The notes: generated by a model from the sequence alone, not told the origin. A stretch of 64,000 nucleotides of DNA from Streptomyces beijiangensis (GCF_017315755.1 NZ_JAFLRJ010000083.1:1-64000), one strand, 5' to 3'; numbered from the stretch's first letter, positions 11,401 to 29,880 are shown. A program made the numbers and translations.

Positions 11401-14400
11401 GAGGCCTACCGGGAGCCGCGCACCGAGGCCGAGTCGGTCATCACCGCGGCGTACGCGGACGTGCTCGGCGTGGACCGGGTCGGAGTCGACGACGACTTCT
11501 TCGCGGTCGGCGGCGACAGCCTGCGCTCCATCCAGGTCGTCGCCCGGGCCCGCGCCCGTGGCCTGGAGCTCTCCACCCGCGAGATATTCGAGTGCCGCAC
11601 AGCGGCACGCCTCGCCGAGGTGGCGTCCACCCGCCAGGGCCGGACGCCCGTACTCGAAGAGGACGAGAGCGGCGGTGTCGGCTCCCTGCCGCTCCAGCCG
11701 GTGGCCCGGCAGGTGTTCGCAAACGGCGGTGCGACCAACCGGTTCGCCATGTCGATGGTCCTCGAACTGCCCGCGGGCATCGACGAGGACGGCCTCGCCG
11801 CGACGCTGGACGCCGTACTCGACCGGCACGACCTCCTGCGCGCGCAACTGGTGCCCGGCGACGAACCCTCCCTCCTCGTGCACCCCACGGGCACCGTGCG
11901 GGCCGCGGACCTGATCCGCCGGGCCGACTGCGACGGCCGCTGGGACGAGGCGTCCTCGCTGGAGGCGGCGAAGGCGGAGCTGTACGGAGCGACCGGCCGG
12001 CTCGACCCCGAAGCCGGGACCATGGCGGCCTTCGTCTGGTTCGCGGCCCCCTCCGGCGAGGGCAGGCTGCTGGTGGTGCTGCACCACCTGGTGGTCGACG
12101 GTGTCTCCTGGCGGATCCTCATGTCGGACTTCGCCGAAGCCTGGCAGCAGGTCCGCCTCGGCAGGGCGCCCGAGCTGCCCGCGGTCGGCACCTCGGCCCG
12201 CCGCTGGGCGGCGGCACTCCAGGACGAGGCCCTCTCCGAGGAGCGGGAAGCGGAACTGGCCTACTGGCGCGACCTCCTTGAGGCGCCCGACCTCCCGCTG
12301 GGCACCCGGGCGTTCGACCCGGCGGTCGACGTGTGGTCCACGGTGGAGACCGTACGGGTGCAACTGCCCGCCGCGGTCACCGAAGCGGTGCTCACCACGC
12401 TCCCCGCCGCGTTCCGGGGCACCGGGACCGACGTGCTGCTCGCCGCCCTCGCCCTGGCCGTCAACCGGTGGCGCGGCGCGGACGCCCCGGCCCTGGTCCG
12501 GCTGGAGGGGCACGGCCGCGAGGAGGACGTCGTCCCCGGCGCCGACCTCTCGCGTACCGTCGGATGGTTCACCACCATGTACCCGGCCAGGGTCGAGGTC
12601 CCCGGAGTGGACCTCGACGACGTGCTGGCCGGCGGCCCCGCCGCAGGCCAGGCCGTGAAACTGGTCAAGGAGCAGCTGCGCTCCGTCCCCGACAAGGGCC
12701 TGGGCTACGGGCTGCTGAGCTGCCTGAACCCGGAGACCGCCGAACAGCTCGCCGGCCTGGCGGTACCGCAGATCGGCTTCAACTACCTCGGCCGGATCTC
12801 CGGCACCGACGTGCCCGAGCACCTGCGCAGGGACGGGTGGGGGCCGGCGTCCTGGTCCTCCGAGCTGATCGCGGAACCCGACCCCGACCTGCCCGCGCTC
12901 TCCGCCCTGGAGGTCAACTCGGTCGCCACGGACACCCCGGAGGGCACCCGGCTGCAGGCCGCCTTCATGTTCCCGACCGGGGTGCTGTCCCGCGAGCGGA
13001 CCACTGAACTGGCCGAGCTGTGGGTCGAGGTGCTGCACGGCATGGCCGCGTACGCCGCCCGCCCGCACACCGGCGGCCTCACCCCCTCCGACGCGCCGCT
13101 GGTCACCGTCGGCCAGGACGACATCGAGACGTGGGAGGAGCGCTACGGCCCGCTGGCCGAGGTGTGGCCGCAGGCCCCTGGCCAGTCCGGCATCCAGTTC
13201 CAGGCGGCGCTCGCCGACGGCGCGTTCGACGTCTACCACATGCAGTTCGTCCTGCACCTGTCCGGGCCCGTGGACCCGGCGCGCATGCGGGCGGCCGGAC
13301 AGGCACTGCTCGACCGGTACCCCAACCTGCGCTCCGCGTTCCTCACCACCGCCGACGGCGACCCCGTACAGGTCGTGGCCGAAGACGTCGCCCTGCCCTG
13401 GCAGCACCTCGATCTCACCGGTCGCAGCGAGGCCGCACAGGACGCGGCGCTCGACCGGGCCCTCGCCGACGACCGGGCCGCCCCGCTCGACCCGGCACGG
13501 CCGCCACTGCTGCGCCTGGCGCTGCTGACCTGCGGGCCGCTGCAGTCGAAGCTCATCCTCACGGCGCACCACACCCTCTTCGACGGCTGGTCGTCGCCGC
13601 TGGTGATCACCGATCTGGTGCGGCTGTACGCGGGGACCGGCCAACTCCCCCCGATCCGCAGCTACGGCGACTACCTGGCCTGGCTGTCCCGGCAGGACAG
13701 GGACGCCTCGGCCGCCCGCTGGAAGGCCGAACTCGACGGCCTCGACCAGCCCACCCTCGTCGCCGCGGACCTGGTGGCGCAGGGCGAGTCGTCCTCCCTG
13801 GGACGGGTCGAGGTGCCCCTCTCGATCGACAAGGGACGGGAACTCGCCCGGCGCGCCGCGGAGCTCGGGGTCACGCTGAACACGCTCCTCCAGGGTGCGT
13901 GGGCGATCCTGCTCTCCAAGCTGACCGGACAGCACGACGTGGTGTTCGGGGCCGCCGTCAACGGCCGCCCCGCGGACGTGACCGGCTCGGACGAAATGGT
14001 CGGCCTGTTCATCAACACCCTGCCGACCAGGACGCTCTGCCGGCCCGGCCTCAGCGTGGGCGACGTCATCACCGGTCTGCAGAACCGGCAGATCGCCCTG
14101 CTCGACCACCACTACTACGGGCTCGCCGACATCCAGCGCGGCGTCGGACTGCCCTCCCTCTTCGACACGATCGTCGTCTTCGAGAACTACCCCGTCGACC
14201 GCGAGGGCATCGTCGACGCGAACACCTCGGCGGGCTTCTCGATCGACGCCATCCGCCCGTTCGCGGGCTCGCACTACCCGCTCACCCTCAACGCCTCCGA
14301 CCCCTACCTGCGGCTCTCCCTCGACTACCAGACCAGCCTCTTCGACCACGACGCGGCCGGGACGATCGCCGCCCGCCTCGTCCGCGTACTCGAACAGGTG

Positions 14401-16242
14401 CTCAAGGACCCGTCGGTGCCGGTCGGTGCCGTGGAGGTGCTGGGGGAGGACGAGCGGGACCGGCTGCTGCGCCGGGTCAACGACACGGCCCACCCGGTGG
14501 CCGCCGATACGCTGCCGGGCGCCTTCGAGGCCCAGGTGGCCAGGACCCCCGGGTCCGTGGCGCTGATCGGTGAGCACGAGACGCTCACCTACGGGGAGTT
14601 CAACCGCCGCGCCAACCGACTGGCGCACTGGCTCATCGCCAGGGGCGCGGGCCCCGAGCAGCTCGTCGCGGTGAAGATCCCCCGCTCCGTGGAGCTGATG
14701 GTGGCGATCTACGCGGTGGTCAAGGCGGGCGCGGCCTACGTGCCGGTCGACCCGGAGCTGCCCGAGGACCGCGTACGGCATGTGCTGAACAGTGCGAAGC
14801 CGCTGCTGATGCTCGACGGGGAACTCCCCGACGTCTCCGGGTGCGCGGACACGGACCCGGTCCGCACGCTGTCGCCGGACAACGCCGCGTACGCCATCTA
14901 CACCTCGGGCTCCACCGGCGGCCCCAAGGGCGTGCCCGTGGCGCACCGCTCGATCATGAACCGGCTCAAGTGGGGTCTGTCGCACTTCGGCGTCGGCGCC
15001 GAGGACCGGGTGCTGCTGAGCACCACGGCCAGCTTCGACGTATCGGTACCGGAGCTGTTCGCACCCCTGCAGGTGGGGGCCGCCGTCGTCATCGCACGCC
15101 CCGACGGGCGGCGGGACCCGGCCTATCTGGCGGAGCTGATACGGCGGGAGAAGGTGACCGGCGCGGACTTCGTCCCCTCTCTCCTGGAGGCGTTCGTCGC
15201 CGAGCCCACGGCCAAGGAGTGCACCGGCCTGCGCTGGATCGAGGTCGCCGGCGAGGCGTTCCCCGCCGCACTGGCCAACCGGTTCACCGAACTGCTGCCC
15301 GGCTGCTCCGCGAACAACGTCTACGGCCCCACCGAGGCCTCGGTGGAGGTCACGGCCTGGCAGCACGTGCCGGGCGCGGACCGGGTGCCGATCGGCGCGC
15401 CGATCTGGAACACCCAGGTGTACGTACTGGATTCGGCGCTGCGCCCGGTCGCGCCCGGCGTCACCGGCGAGCTCTACCTCGCCGGGGTCCAGCTGGCCCG
15501 GGGCTATCTCGGGCAGACCGCGCTGACCGCGAACCGCTTCGTCGCCTGCCCCTACGGCGAGCCGGGCACCCGGATGTACCGCACCGGTGACGTCGTGCGG
15601 TGGAACGCGGACGGCCAGGTCGAGTACATCGGGCGCTCCGACTTCCAGGTCAAGATCCGCGGGTTCCGCATCGAACTCGGCGAGATCGAGCAGGCGCTGA
15701 CCGCGCACCCGTACGTCGACAGTGCGGTGGCCCTGGTGCGGGAGGACCGCGCCGACGACCAGCGGCTCGTCGCCTACGTGGTGCCGGGCGACGGCACCGG
15801 GGAACTGAGCGAGCAGGACATCAGGGACCTGACCGAACTGGCCAGGGAGCACCTGCCCGCGTACATGGTCCCCTCGGCGATCGTGCCGCTCGCCGAGTTC
15901 CCCAAGACACCCAGCGGGAAGCTCGACCGCAACGCGCTGCCCGCACCGGACCAGGACGGGGCCGCGGCCGGGCGGGGGCCGCGCGACGAGAAGGAAGAGG
16001 TCCTCTGCCGGCTCTTCGCCGAGCTGCTCGGGGCCCGGGAGGTCGGCATCGACGTCGACTTCTTCGACAACGGCGGGCACTCCCTGCTGGCCACCCGCCT
16101 CGTCGGCCGCATCCGCAAGGAGCTCGGCGTCGATGTGAAGGTCACGACCGTGTTCCGCAGCCCGACCGTCGCCGAGCTGGCACCCCGTATCGATAAGTCG
16201 GCCAAGTCGAACCGCCTCCAGCTGCGACAGATGAACGTTTAG
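8473..16242 (+). CDS. NRPS, two modules: C-A-T-E-C-A-T
   Basis: 2589 aa. Order: C1 (1-430, HHIAVDG), A1 (about 460-970), T1 (GGDSLRS, Ser1016), E (about 1060-1510, HHLVVDG near 1204), C2 (about 1545-1960, HHTLFDG near 1699), A2 (about 2000-2490), T2 ([10 protein letters not shown], Ser2537). T1 has the Asp-type GGDS motif usual before epimerases. The A1 pocket reads D-V-F-S-V-A-C-Y-A-K, close to codes I recall for piperazic-acid A domains. A2 reads D-V-P-D-E-A-V-V-E-K, which I cannot assign. Expected function is to add a D-configured residue and then a second residue to the acylated first amino acid. The protein begins directly at the C domain ([13 protein letters not shown]) with no docking segment. 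Start ATG 8473 has GGAG upstream. The operon continues into the next NRPS after 10 bp. Confidence 0.95.
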   Translation: MIPLSFAQRRLWFVDRFEGPSPTYNGAFALRLTGELNTGALESALRDVIDRHEVLRTVIAEGDDGVPHQRVLAPGEQPFALPAADVTQDGLAAAVDEVATRTFDLAADAPIRATLLRCGPDEHTLVVVAHHIAVDGESFGPLFHDLTTAYAARTEGRAPAWEPLPVQYADYTLWQLDVLGDESDPESVSARQLAYWREALDGLPQPLAIPTDRPRPRTISSGGDRIPFSIGPELLTAVEKLAADQDTTVSMVMHSALAVLLHHLGCGDDVSIGAPITDRTDEELRDLVGFFVNTWVLRVDLSGTPTFRELLGRVRDRSLAAYDNQDMPFERLVELLNPDRSTAYNPYFQVMLSWQPPVPPMELPGLGVRAERLETGTAKFDLFFDLLPNSSGGGAQCRLEYATSLFDRDTATAIADRFVRVLGRLVAGPERAIGTVDVLDGAERDLLLNRFDAGTPGESGLTVPELFESQVARTPDAPAVAFGATTLTYRELDDRANAVAWELLRLGAGPEDLVVLALPRTEDLVAGLLGILKSGAGYVPLDPQYLSGRAESVLCEAAPRFAVTDTATWQDLPENTLRCVDLDRRAQWDTPAGAPGDTDRSAPLGPDNLAYVMYTSGSTGKPKGAAITHRGVVNGVRELVRVLDTPPGWRMLAGTSVNFDVSVFELLTTLTTGGTAEVVANALALGERDSWDGQVISGVPSVLGELAGSLRNAPGVRTVVFAGDVLPGRLVRQVRDALPGVRVVNCYGQSESFYATTFSLAPSEEWQDGDVAPIGTPLGNMRAYVLGPGLAPAPQGVIGELYVAGDCLGRGYHGRPGLTAERFVASPFGPAGERMYRTGDLARWNAQGQLECVGRTDGQVKVRGFRIETAEVEAAITCHPGISEAVVVSREVPQGGRRLVAYVVHTGEGAVGDDGAGGIGDVDVLAGASAAELRKFTAARLPDYMVPSAFVALGRLPLGPTGKLDRQALPEPEFFGEAYREPRTEAESVITAAYADVLGVDRVGVDDDFFAVGGDSLRSIQVVARARARGLELSTREIFECRTAARLAEVASTRQGRTPVLEEDESGGVGSLPLQPVARQVFANGGATNRFAMSMVLELPAGIDEDGLAATLDAVLDRHDLLRAQLVPGDEPSLLVHPTGTVRAADLIRRADCDGRWDEASSLEAAKAELYGATGRLDPEAGTMAAFVWFAAPSGEGRLLVVLHHLVVDGVSWRILMSDFAEAWQQVRLGRAPELPAVGTSARRWAAALQDEALSEEREAELAYWRDLLEAPDLPLGTRAFDPAVDVWSTVETVRVQLPAAVTEAVLTTLPAAFRGTGTDVLLAALALAVNRWRGADAPALVRLEGHGREEDVVPGADLSRTVGWFTTMYPARVEVPGVDLDDVLAGGPAAGQAVKLVKEQLRSVPDKGLGYGLLSCLNPETAEQLAGLAVPQIGFNYLGRISGTDVPEHLRRDGWGPASWSSELIAEPDPDLPALSALEVNSVATDTPEGTRLQAAFMFPTGVLSRERTTELAELWVEVLHGMAAYAARPHTGGLTPSDAPLVTVGQDDIETWEERYGPLAEVWPQAPGQSGIQFQAALADGAFDVYHMQFVLHLSGPVDPARMRAAGQALLDRYPNLRSAFLTTADGDPVQVVAEDVALPWQHLDLTGRSEAAQDAALDRALADDRAAPLDPARPPLLRLALLTCGPLQSKLILTAHHTLFDGWSSPLVITDLVRLYAGTGQLPPIRSYGDYLAWLSRQDRDASAARWKAELDGLDQPTLVAADLVAQGESSSLGRVEVPLSIDKGRELARRAAELGVTLNTLLQGAWAILLSKLTGQHDVVFGAAVNGRPADVTGSDEMVGLFINTLPTRTLCRPGLSVGDVITGLQNRQIALLDHHYYGLADIQRGVGLPSLFDTIVVFENYPVDREGIVDANTSAGFSIDAIRPFAGSHYPLTLNASDPYLRLSLDYQTSLFDHDAAGTIAARLVRVLEQVLKDPSVPVGAVEVLGEDERDRLLRRVNDTAHPVAADTLPGAFEAQVARTPGSVALIGEHETLTYGEFNRRANRLAHWLIARGAGPEQLVAVKIPRSVELMVAIYAVVKAGAAYVPVDPELPEDRVRHVLNSAKPLLMLDGELPDVSGCADTDPVRTLSPDNAAYAIYTSGSTGGPKGVPVAHRSIMNRLKWGLSHFGVGAEDRVLLSTTASFDVSVPELFAPLQVGAAVVIARPDGRRDPAYLAELIRREKVTGADFVPSLLEAFVAEPTAKECTGLRWIEVAGEAFPAALANRFTELLPGCSANNVYGPTEASVEVTAWQHVPGADRVPIGAPIWNTQVYVLDSALRPVAPGVTGELYLAGVQLARGYLGQTALTANRFVACPYGEPGTRMYRTGDVVRWNADGQVEYIGRSDFQVKIRGFRIELGEIEQALTAHPYVDSAVALVREDRADDQRLVAYVVPGDGTGELSEQDIRDLTELAREHLPAYMVPSAIVPLAEFPKTPSGKLDRNALPAPDQDGAAAGRGPRDEKEEVLCRLFAELLGAREVGIDVDFFDNGGHSLLATRLVGRIRKELGVDVKVTTVFRSPTVAELAPRIDKSAKSNRLQLRQMNV

Positions 16243-16252
16243 GAGCAGAACG

Positions 16253-19200
16253 ATGATCCCGTTGTCCTTCGCCCAGCGGCGGCTGTGGTTCCTCCACCGG
16301 CTGGAGGGTCCGTCCGCGACCTACAACATCCCGTTCGTGCTGCGCCTGGACGGGCCGCTGGACACGGCGGCCCTGGCCGCGGCGGTGACGGACGTCGTCA
16401 CCCGGCACGAGAGCCTGCGCACGCTGCTGGTGGAGAGCGCGGACGGCACGCCGGAGCAGCGCATCCTGCCCGCCGCCGAGGCGCAGGTGCCGTTCCGGGT
16501 GGTGGACGTGGCCGCGGACGCGGTGGACGAGGCGATGGCCGCGGTGGTGGGCGCCGGGTTCGAACTGGACACGGACCTGCCCCTGCGGACGACCGTGTTC
16601 CGGGTCTCGGCGACGGAGCACGTGCTGGTGTTCGTGTTCCACCACATCGCCGCGGACGGGGCGTCGATGGCACCGTTCATGCGGGATCTGCTCTCCGCGT
16701 ACGCGGCCCGCCGGCAGGGCGGCGCCCCGCACTGGGTGCCGCTTCCCGTGCAGTACAAGGACTACACCGTCTGGCAGCGGCAGATGCTGGGCGAGGTGGA
16801 GGACCTCGACTCCGTCGCCGCCGAGCAGCTGGAGTACTGGCGCCAGGAGCTGGCCGGGGTGCCGCAGCCGGTGCAGCTGCCGCTGGACCGGCCGCGGCCG
16901 ACGCTGGCGGGACACCGGGGCGGCCATGTCGACTTCGAGCTGGAGCCGGAACTGCTCGCCGGGGTCGGGAAGCTGGCCGCGAACCACGGGGCCACGGCGC
17001 CGATGGTCGCCCAGGCCGTCCTGGCGGTCCTCCTGCACCACGCCGGGGCGGGCAACGACCTCACGATCGGCTCCCCGATCGAGGGGCGCGCCGACGAGCA
17101 GCTGGAAGAGCTGATCGGATTCTTCGCCAACACCTGGGTGCTGCGCGTCGACCTGTCGGGGAACCCGTCGTTCGACGACCTGCTGGACCAGGTACGGGAC
17201 CGGGCGCTCGCCGCGTACGACAACCAGGACGTTCCCTTCGAGCACCTGGTGGAGCTCCTCAACCCGGAGCGCACCACCGCCTACCAGCCGCTGTTCCAGA
17301 CCATGCTGGCCTGGCAGTTCGCGTGGTCCGAGATCGAGGTACCGGACCTGCGGGTCACCCCGGTCCCGGCGGGCACCGACACCGCGAAGTTCGACCTGTT
17401 CTTCAACATCGTGCCGGGCCCTTCCGGGCGCGGTTACGGCCGCCTGGAGTACGCGACAGAGCTGTTCGACCACGCCACCGCCCAGAACCTGGTGGACCGC
17501 TATGTGCGCGTACTCGCGCAGGTGGTCGCCGATCCCGCGACGCGCCTCGGCGCGGTGGACGTGCTCACCGCCACCGAACGGGAGTGGCTGGCGGGGCTGA
17601 ACGAGACGGCCCAGGCCCTGCCGGCGGCGACGGTGCCCGAGCTGGTCGCCGCCCAGGCGGCGCGCACGCCGGAGGCGACGGCCGTGGTGTGCGGGCACAC
17701 CTCGCTCTCGTACGGCGAACTGGACGCCAGGGCCGGGCGGCTCGCCGCGGTCCTGCGCGAACAGGGGGTGGGACCGGACGTCGTGGTGGCGGTGGCGCTG
17801 CCGCGGTCGGCGGACCTGGTCCTCGCCCTCCTCGGCGTCCTCAAGGCCGGCGGCGCGTACCTGCCCATCGACCCCGGCTACCCGGCCTCCCGCGTCGGGC
17901 TCCTGCTCGACGCGGCAGCCCCGGCACTGATCCTCACCGACCACGACACGGCGCGGACCGTGGCCGGATGCCGCCCGCCGGTGCTGCACCTCGACGACCT
18001 CGACCTGGACCTCGGCCTGGACGGCCCCGTCGTCGCGGCCTCGGAGCTCGGCATCGGCCCCGGCAACCTGGCCTACGTCATGTTCACCTCCGGCTCCACC
18101 GGAACCCCCAAGGGCGTGGCCCTCACCCATGCCTCGGTGGTCAACGGCGTACGGGACCTGAGCCGGCGCGTCCACGCCGGCCCCGGCTCCCGGATGCTCG
18201 CGGCGACCTCGGTCAACTTCGACGTCTCCGTCTTCGAGATATTCACCGCCCTGACCTGCGGAGCGAGCGTCGAGGTCGTCCGCGACGTACTCGAACTCGC
18301 GGAGCGCGACAGCTGGACGGGCACCACCCTCAGCGCCGTGCCCGCCGTCTTCTCCGCCCTGCTCGACCAGATCGCCGCCGACGGTCCCACCGGCCTGCGG
18401 CTCGACGTCGAGACCGTCGTCTTCGCCGGAGAGGCGCTCTCCTGCGACTTCGTCCGCAAGGTGCACCACGCCCTGCCCGGCGTCCGGGTCATCAACGCCT
18501 ACGGACAGACCGAGAGTTTCTACGCCTCCACCTTCACGGTGCCGCGGGAGTGGACCGAGAGCGGCGCCGTACCGGTCGGGTCGCCGCTCGCCAACATGCG
18601 CGCCCACGTACTGGGCCCCGAACTGGCCCCCGTACCCCAGGGCGTGATCGGCGAACTGTACGTGGCGGGCCAGGTCGCCCGCGGCTACCACCGGAGCACC
18701 GGTGCCACCGCGGAACGCTTCGTGGCCTGCCCCTTCGGCCCTCCCGGCACGCGGATGTACCGCACCGGAGACCTGGCGCAGTGGGACGGCGACGGACAGC
18801 TGAAGTACGCGGGACGCGCCGACAACCAGGTCAAGGTGAACGGCATCCGCGTCGAGCCGACCGAGATCGAGACGGTCCTCGCCCGGCACCCCGCCGTCAG
18901 CCGGGCCGTCGTCACGGTCTGCGAGGACCCCGCCGGCAGGACCCGGCTCATCGGTTACGTGGCGCAGGCGGGCGCCGGCGCGCACGGCGGCGACGTGGAC
19001 ATGAACGCCACCGTCTCGGCGGCGGACCTGCGGCGCTTCGCCGCCAAGCGGCTGCCGGACTACATGGTCCCCGCCCAGCTGGTGATCCTCGACCGGCTGC
19101 CGCTGACCGCGAGCGGAAAGCTGGACCGGGCGGCGCTGCCCGCACCGGAGTTCAGGGGCGGCGAGTACCGGGCGCCCCGCACCGGCGCGGAGCAGGTCCT

Positions 19201-22200
19201 GGCCGAGGTGTACGCCGATGTGCTCGGCGCCGGACAGGTGGGCGTCGACGACGACTTCTTCGCGAGCGGCGGCGACAGCATCCGCTCCATCCAGGTCGTG
19301 GCGCGGGCCAAGACGCGCGGTGTGGTGGTCAGTACGCGGGAGATCTTCGAGCACCGTACGGTCGCCCGGCTCGCGGAACTGGTCGAGGGCCGGGCCGAGG
19401 AGGAGCGGGTCACCCTCGCCGAGCTGCCGGGCGGCGGCGTCGGCTGGTCCCCGCTGCCGACGACGGCCGCGCACGTGCTCGCCCTGGGCGGTGGCCTCGG
19501 CCGGTTCTGCATGTCCGCGATGCTGACCCTGCCCGGGAACATCGACCGTGCGGGACTCGCCGCCACCCTCCAGTCCGTACTGGACCGGCACGACGTGCTG
19601 CGCTCCAGGCTCGACCGGGACCGGCCGGGCCTGTGGATCGAGCCGGCCGGCAGCGTCGACGCCGGCGCGCTCGTCACCGAAGTCGCTCACGAAGGGGCCG
19701 ACGCGCAGGCCGAGCTGGACGCGGCGGCCGACCGGCTCGACCCGGACGCGGGCGTCATGGCGCAGTTCGTCCGGTTCACCTCCGCCACGGAGGCGGACCG
19801 GCTGCTGATCGTGCTGCACCACCTGGTCGTCGACGGGGTGTCGTGGCGCATCCTCGTACCCGACCTCGTCTCCGCCTGGCAGCAGGTCAAGGGCGGTCAC
19901 AGCCCGCAGCCCGCCCAGCCGGGCACCTCGCTGCGCCGGTGGACGCACGCCCTGGCGGAGGAGGCGCTCGCCCCCGGGCGGGTGGCGGAACTGCCCCTGT
20001 GGCAGGAGATCCTGCGCGGCGGCGAACCGGTGCTGGGAGCACGGGAACTGGACGCGGCGCGCGATGTCACCGCCACCGTGGAGACGGTACGGATCCAGGT
20101 GCCCGCCGACGTCACGCGGACCCTGCTCGACACGGTGCCCGCGGTGTTCCGCGGCGGCGTCGACGACGGACTGCTGGCCGGTCTCGCCCTGGCGCTGGCG
20201 CGCTGGCGCGAGCGGCGCGGCCTGTCCGGGGACTCGGCGCTCGTCCGTCTGGAGGGCCACGGCCGCGAGGAGCACCTGGTGCCCGGCGCGGACCTGTCGG
20301 GCACGGTCGGCTGGTTCACCGCCATGTACCCCGTCTGCCTCGACCTGTCCGGCATCGACGTGGCGGACGCGTTCGCCGGCGGCAAGGCCGCGGGCCGGGC
20401 CGTCAAGGCCGTCAAGGAGCAGCTGCGGGCGGTGCCCGACCACGGCCTGGGCTACGGGCTGCTGCGCCACCTCAACCCGGAGACCGCCGGCGCGCTGGCC
20501 GGACTGCGACAGCCGCAGATCGGGTTCAACTACCTGGGCAAGTCGTCGAGTGCGGACATCCCCGAGGAGCTGCGCGGGCTGGGCTTCGCCCCGGACACCA
20601 CGCACCGGGACCTGATCGCCGCACCCGACGCGGACATGCCGGTCCTCTCGGCACTGGAGATCAACGCGGTGGCCTCCGACACCGGCGCGGGCGACGAACT
20701 CACCGCGTACTTCGGCTTCCCCACCGGGGTGCTCACCGCCGAGGACGTGCGCGAACTGGCCGGGCTCTGGGTCGAGGCGCTCACCGCGCTGGCCCAGCAC
20801 ACCACCACCTCCGGCGCCGGCGGGCTCACCCCCACCGACGCGCCCCTGGTCGCGGTCGGCCAGCGGGAGATCGACGCCTGGGAGGACCGCTTCGGCAAGC
20901 TCGCCCAGGTGTGGCCCGCGACCCCGGCCCAGTCAGGGATCCTCTTCCAGGCGATGCTGGCCGGCGCGTCCTTCGACCCGTACCACATCCAGCTCGTCTT
21001 CCACCTGTCGGGAAGGGTCGACCCCGCGCGGATGCACCGGGCCGGCCAGGCGCTCCTGGACCGCTACCCCGCGCTGCGCGCGGCGTTCGTGAACCGGGCG
21101 GACGGCGATCTCGTACAAGTGGTGCCGGAGTCGGTGACCCTGCCGTGGCAGCACCTCGACCTGACCGCGGCCGGCGAGACGGAAGGCACCGGGAAGTTCG
21201 AGGAGTTCCTCGACCAGGACCGGACCACCTACTTCGACGCGGACACCCCGCCGCTGATGCGCCTGGCCCTCGTCGTCCTCGATCCCGAACGTCCCGAACT
21301 GGTCCTGACGGCCCATCACACGCTCTACGACGGCTGGTCCACCCCCATCCTCATGCGGGACCTGCTGCTGCTCTACGCCTCCGACGGCGACCCGGCCTCC
21401 CTGCCCGCCACCCGCGACTACGGCGACTTCCTCGCCTGGCTCACCCGGCAGGACCAGGACGAGGCCGCACAGGCCTGGGCCGCCGAGCTCGAAGGGGTCG
21501 AGGAGCCGGCCCTGCTCGCCCCCGACTCCGTGAACTCGGACGACGGAACCCGCGACCAGGTCGAGGTCGCGCTGGCGCCCGACGAGGCACGCGAACTCGT
21601 CACGCGCGCATCCGAGCTGGGCATCACCGTCAACACCCTGGTCCAGGGCGCCTGGGCGCTGCTGCTCTGCCAGCTCACCGGACGCCAGGACGTGGTGTTC
21701 GGCGCGACCGTCTCCGGGCGCCCGGCCGCCGTGACGGACGTCGAGTCGATGGTCGGCATGTTCATCAACACCGTTCCCGTACGGGTCGCCTGCGCGCCCG
21801 GCGACACCGTCGGCGACGTCCTGGGCGGGCTCCAGAGCCGGCAGGCCGCCCTGGTGGAGCACCACTACTACGGGCTCACCGAGATCCAGAAGGCCGCCGG
21901 CGTACGGTCCCTCTTCGACACGCTCGTCGTCTTCGAGTCGTACCCGGTCGACCGGGAGGGCCTGGAGGACGCCAGCGACGCCGCGGACGGGATCACCTTC
22001 ACCGGTCTGCGCCCCTCCGCGGGCAACCACTACGCGCTCTGCCTGACGGCGGCGGCCGACTCGCACCTCCAGCTCGTCATCCAGTACGCGCCGGGTGTCT
22101 TCGACCGGTCCACGGTGGAGACGTACGGGGCGCGCCTCGTCCGCTTCCTGCGGCAGCTGACGGGCGACCCCGCCCTGAAGGTCGCGCAGGCCGACGCACT

Positions 22201-24028
22201 GGAGCCGGCCGAACGCGACCGGATCCTGGCCGGGTTCGACCAGCCCGACCCGGCCAGGCACCTCACGCTCACCGCGCTCGTCGAGGCACAGGTGGCGCGG
22301 ACCCCGGAGGCCCCCGCCGTCGTCGCCGGCGGCGAGTCGCTCACGTACACCGAGCTGAACGCCCGCGCCGAGCGGCTCGCGGACGCCCTGGTGGCATGCG
22401 GGGTCGGCCCGGAGACCGTGGTGAGCGTGGTCCTGCCGCGCACGGCGAACACGGTCGTGGCGCTCCTGGGCGTGCTCAAGGCGGGCGGCGCCTATCTGCC
22501 CGTCGACCCCGCCTACGCCACCGCCCGCCTCCCGCACATCCTGCCCACCGCCCGGCCGCACCTGATCCTGGCCGACGCGGGCACCCGCCCGCTGGTCCCC
22601 GCCACGGACATCCCCGTCCTCGTCCTCGACGACGTCGATCTCCTGGCAGCCGGCACCGCCGGGGCCGCCGTACGGACCAGGGCCCGCCCCGAGAACCTCG
22701 CCTACGTCATCTACACCTCCGGTTCCACCGGCGTCCCCAAGGGCGTGGGCGTCACCCAGTCCACCGTCGTCAACGCGGTGGACGCCCTGGTCGCGCACGC
22801 CGGAATGGAGTCGGGACGCCGCGTCCTGCTCGCCGCCTCGTTCGGGTTCGACGTCGCCACCTTCGAGACGTTCTCCGCGCTCACCACGGGCGGCAGCGTC
22901 GAGATCGTGCGCGACGTGCTGGAACTGGCCGACCGCGACAGCTGGGACACCGACGTCATCTGCTCGGTCCCCTCCGCCTTCGCCGAACTCCTCGACCAGA
23001 TCGGCGGACGCGTCAGCCCCACGGCCCTGAACATCTCCGGTGAAGTGCTGACCCCCGTGCTGGTGGAGCGGGTGCGCGCGTGCTGGCCGCAGGCCCGCAT
23101 CATCAACAGCTACGGCCCCAGCGAGACCTTCTACGCCACCGGCCATCTCCTCGACCCGGGCGAGACGTACACCACCGGGGTGCCCATCGGCCGCCCCTTC
23201 CCGGGCGTTCGCGCCTACATCCTCAGCCCCGGTCTGGCCCTGCTGCCGCCCGGCTCACCCGGCGAGCTCTACCTGGCCGGGGCGGGACGCGGCTACCACG
23301 GCCAGCCGGGACTGACCGCCGACCGGTTCCTCCCCGACCCGTACGGGCCTCCCGGCTCGCGCATGTACCGCACCGGCGACCTCGCCCGCCTCACCGGCGA
23401 CGGCGAGCTGCAGCACCTGGGACGCATCGACACCCAGGTCAAGATCCGCGGCTACCGCGTCGAACCCGGCGAGGTGGAAGCCGCCCTGACGGCCCATCCG
23501 CACATCGCCCAGGCCGCCGTCGTGACCCAGCGGCCCGGGGACACCACCCCCTACCTGGCCGCCTACCTCGTACCCGTCCCCGGCGAGAAGGTCCCCGACC
23601 CGGCAGCGGTCCAGGCCCACCTGGACGGGCGGCTGCCCGACTACATGGTCCCCGCCGTCTGCGTCACCCTGGACCGGCTGCCGCTGTCCCCCAACGGCAA
23701 GCTCGACCTCAAGGCGCTGCCCACACCCGAACTCACCGCCACCACGCCCTTCCGGGCACCCCGCACCACCCGCGAGGGGACCCTGGCCAGGCTGTTCGCC
23801 GAGGTGCTCGGCGTGGAGACGGTCGGCATCGACGACGGCTTCTTCGAACTCGGCGGGCACTCCCTGCTCGCCACCCGCCTGATCACCCGTGCCCGCGCCG
23901 AGATGGGCACGGAGATCCCCATCCGCAAGCTCTTCGACCTGCCGACGGTGGCCGCGCTCGCCGCGTGGTCGGAGGAATCGGCCGTGCCCCTTCGCCCCGC
24001 TCTCCGCAGGATGATCGTAGAGGAGTAG
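16253..24028 (+). CDS. NRPS, two modules: C-A-T-E-C-A-T
   Basis: 2591 aa with the same architecture as the preceding NRPS. Order: C1 (HHIAADG), A1 (about 450-960), T1 (GGDSIRS, Ser1009), E (HHLVVDG near 1189), C2 (HHTLYDG near 1688), A2 (YTSGSTG near 2150; A10 NGKLDL intact), T2 ([10 protein letters not shown], Ser2537). The A1 code D-V-F-S-V-A-A-Y-A-K matches, from memory, the piperazate signature seen in KtzH-type domains, and the following E domain would give D-configuration. A2 reads D-V-F-C-N-S-S-Y-A-K, related in its frame but not assignable. It would add residues four and five of the hexapeptide. AGGAG overlaps the stop of the preceding gene, so translation is coupled. Confidence 0.95.
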   Translation: MIPLSFAQRRLWFLHRLEGPSATYNIPFVLRLDGPLDTAALAAAVTDVVTRHESLRTLLVESADGTPEQRILPAAEAQVPFRVVDVAADAVDEAMAAVVGAGFELDTDLPLRTTVFRVSATEHVLVFVFHHIAADGASMAPFMRDLLSAYAARRQGGAPHWVPLPVQYKDYTVWQRQMLGEVEDLDSVAAEQLEYWRQELAGVPQPVQLPLDRPRPTLAGHRGGHVDFELEPELLAGVGKLAANHGATAPMVAQAVLAVLLHHAGAGNDLTIGSPIEGRADEQLEELIGFFANTWVLRVDLSGNPSFDDLLDQVRDRALAAYDNQDVPFEHLVELLNPERTTAYQPLFQTMLAWQFAWSEIEVPDLRVTPVPAGTDTAKFDLFFNIVPGPSGRGYGRLEYATELFDHATAQNLVDRYVRVLAQVVADPATRLGAVDVLTATEREWLAGLNETAQALPAATVPELVAAQAARTPEATAVVCGHTSLSYGELDARAGRLAAVLREQGVGPDVVVAVALPRSADLVLALLGVLKAGGAYLPIDPGYPASRVGLLLDAAAPALILTDHDTARTVAGCRPPVLHLDDLDLDLGLDGPVVAASELGIGPGNLAYVMFTSGSTGTPKGVALTHASVVNGVRDLSRRVHAGPGSRMLAATSVNFDVSVFEIFTALTCGASVEVVRDVLELAERDSWTGTTLSAVPAVFSALLDQIAADGPTGLRLDVETVVFAGEALSCDFVRKVHHALPGVRVINAYGQTESFYASTFTVPREWTESGAVPVGSPLANMRAHVLGPELAPVPQGVIGELYVAGQVARGYHRSTGATAERFVACPFGPPGTRMYRTGDLAQWDGDGQLKYAGRADNQVKVNGIRVEPTEIETVLARHPAVSRAVVTVCEDPAGRTRLIGYVAQAGAGAHGGDVDMNATVSAADLRRFAAKRLPDYMVPAQLVILDRLPLTASGKLDRAALPAPEFRGGEYRAPRTGAEQVLAEVYADVLGAGQVGVDDDFFASGGDSIRSIQVVARAKTRGVVVSTREIFEHRTVARLAELVEGRAEEERVTLAELPGGGVGWSPLPTTAAHVLALGGGLGRFCMSAMLTLPGNIDRAGLAATLQSVLDRHDVLRSRLDRDRPGLWIEPAGSVDAGALVTEVAHEGADAQAELDAAADRLDPDAGVMAQFVRFTSATEADRLLIVLHHLVVDGVSWRILVPDLVSAWQQVKGGHSPQPAQPGTSLRRWTHALAEEALAPGRVAELPLWQEILRGGEPVLGARELDAARDVTATVETVRIQVPADVTRTLLDTVPAVFRGGVDDGLLAGLALALARWRERRGLSGDSALVRLEGHGREEHLVPGADLSGTVGWFTAMYPVCLDLSGIDVADAFAGGKAAGRAVKAVKEQLRAVPDHGLGYGLLRHLNPETAGALAGLRQPQIGFNYLGKSSSADIPEELRGLGFAPDTTHRDLIAAPDADMPVLSALEINAVASDTGAGDELTAYFGFPTGVLTAEDVRELAGLWVEALTALAQHTTTSGAGGLTPTDAPLVAVGQREIDAWEDRFGKLAQVWPATPAQSGILFQAMLAGASFDPYHIQLVFHLSGRVDPARMHRAGQALLDRYPALRAAFVNRADGDLVQVVPESVTLPWQHLDLTAAGETEGTGKFEEFLDQDRTTYFDADTPPLMRLALVVLDPERPELVLTAHHTLYDGWSTPILMRDLLLLYASDGDPASLPATRDYGDFLAWLTRQDQDEAAQAWAAELEGVEEPALLAPDSVNSDDGTRDQVEVALAPDEARELVTRASELGITVNTLVQGAWALLLCQLTGRQDVVFGATVSGRPAAVTDVESMVGMFINTVPVRVACAPGDTVGDVLGGLQSRQAALVEHHYYGLTEIQKAAGVRSLFDTLVVFESYPVDREGLEDASDAADGITFTGLRPSAGNHYALCLTAAADSHLQLVIQYAPGVFDRSTVETYGARLVRFLRQLTGDPALKVAQADALEPAERDRILAGFDQPDPARHLTLTALVEAQVARTPEAPAVVAGGESLTYTELNARAERLADALVACGVGPETVVSVVLPRTANTVVALLGVLKAGGAYLPVDPAYATARLPHILPTARPHLILADAGTRPLVPATDIPVLVLDDVDLLAAGTAGAAVRTRARPENLAYVIYTSGSTGVPKGVGVTQSTVVNAVDALVAHAGMESGRRVLLAASFGFDVATFETFSALTTGGSVEIVRDVLELADRDSWDTDVICSVPSAFAELLDQIGGRVSPTALNISGEVLTPVLVERVRACWPQARIINSYGPSETFYATGHLLDPGETYTTGVPIGRPFPGVRAYILSPGLALLPPGSPGELYLAGAGRGYHGQPGLTADRFLPDPYGPPGSRMYRTGDLARLTGDGELQHLGRIDTQVKIRGYRVEPGEVEAALTAHPHIAQAAVVTQRPGDTTPYLAAYLVPVPGEKVPDPAAVQAHLDGRLPDYMVPAVCVTLDRLPLSPNGKLDLKALPTPELTATTPFRAPRTTREGTLARLFAEVLGVETVGIDDGFFELGGHSLLATRLITRARAEMGTEIPIRKLFDLPTVAALAAWSEESAVPLRPALRRMIVEE

Positions 24029-24033
24029 AACCA

Positions 24034-29016
<4,983 letters not shown>

Positions 29017-29053
29017 CGGGGAACCGTCGTAGGGACGAGAGGGGCTGGTAGGG

Positions 29054-29806
29054 GTGGGAGAGCCGGGGAAGTCCGTGGAATCCGTTGAGGACGGAGGAAG
29101 GCCCGCGCTGCTGTGCGTGCCGTTCGCCGGAGCAGGTCCTTCGTTCTTCCACCCGTGGCGGGAGCTGGCCGGGGACCGGTGGCGTGTGGTGCCGGTCGAA
29201 CTGCCGGGCAGGGAGCGGCGGTTCCTGGAGACGCCGTACCGCAATGTCGTCGAGGCGGCCAGGAAGGAAGCCGACTCCATCGCCGCCGAGCTCGGCGAAG
29301 GGACCAGGACCGTCCTGTTCGGGCACAGCCTGGGCGCGGTGCTCGCCTACGAGCTGGTCCCCCTGCTGAGCGCGCGCGGCGTGCGGGTCGAGCGGCTGAT
29401 CGTCAGCGGTTCGCCCGGTCCCTGGACCCAGCGCGAACGGCGGGCGGCCGGCCTCCCGGACGAGGAATTCCTCGCCAGGGTCGAGGAGTTCGCGGGGTTC
29501 AGGCACGAGGCGCTCGACCACCCGGAGATGCGGGAGCTGATCCTTCCCGCGCTGCAGGCGGACTGCGAGATGCACGAGGCGTACGTCCCGAGCTCCGGCG
29601 CACCCGTGCCGGTGCCGGTCTGCTCGCTGCGGGGCGACTGTGACGGTCTGGTCACCGCGGACGAGGCCCGGCAGTGGCGGGACGCGACCACGGGCGCGTT
29701 CCGCTATGCGGAGTTCCCCGGCGACCACATGTACCTGGTCGACCACGGCCGGGAGCTGCTGGACGTCATCGGGGAGGAATCGGCCCGCGGGGCACTGGCG
29801 CTGTGA
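29054..29806 (+). CDS. Type II thioesterase
   Basis: 250-aa editing hydrolase of the GrsT/RifR type. Features are LLCVPFAGAGPSFFHPW at the N-terminus, the elbow VLFGHSLGAVLAYE (Ser92), an Asp in SLRGDCDG and a His in FPGDHMYL. The start is GTG 29054, 37 bp after the terminal NRPS, so it is probably the last gene of that operon: a strong hairpin follows the stop. It is distinct from the leftward thioesterase at 3.1 kb and from the Cys-type enzyme at 38 kb. Confidence 0.93.
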   Translation: MGEPGKSVESVEDGGRPALLCVPFAGAGPSFFHPWRELAGDRWRVVPVELPGRERRFLETPYRNVVEAARKEADSIAAELGEGTRTVLFGHSLGAVLAYELVPLLSARGVRVERLIVSGSPGPWTQRERRAAGLPDEEFLARVEEFAGFRHEALDHPEMRELILPALQADCEMHEAYVPSSGAPVPVPVCSLRGDCDGLVTADEARQWRDATTGAFRYAEFPGDHMYLVDHGRELLDVIGEESARGALAL

Positions 29807-29828
29807 CCGCGTAGGTCCGGCCCGCGGT

Positions 29829-29862
29829 GAGAAGGGCGTCCGCTCCGGCGGGCGCCCTTCTC
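29829..29862 (+). terminator. Rho-independent-type terminator after NRPS operon
   Basis: A 15-bp stem (GAGAAGGGCGTCCGC pairing with GCGGGCGCCCTTCTC, one G-U wobble) around a TCCG loop begins 22 bp after the thioesterase stop. There is no T-tract, as usual for Streptomyces. Confidence 0.8.
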
Positions 29863-29880
29863 GCGCTTTCCCGCTTTCCC

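Noticed and set aside
8284-16080. Very long open frame on the minus strand opposite the first NRPS (about 2600 codons)
   Set aside because: Mirror of a high-GC gene: low-complexity, Arg/Gly/His-rich product without domains, while the plus strand encodes perfect NRPS motifs. The same applies to 16142-20800, 20933-23146, 23641-29280, 39289-41868, 41832-45041, 48129-50720 and 53882-57121 on the minus strand.
16285-23043. Long second plus-strand frame inside the second NRPS
   Set aside because: A +1 shadow rich in Arg/Gly/Pro/Ala; the NRPS frame explains all conserved motifs.
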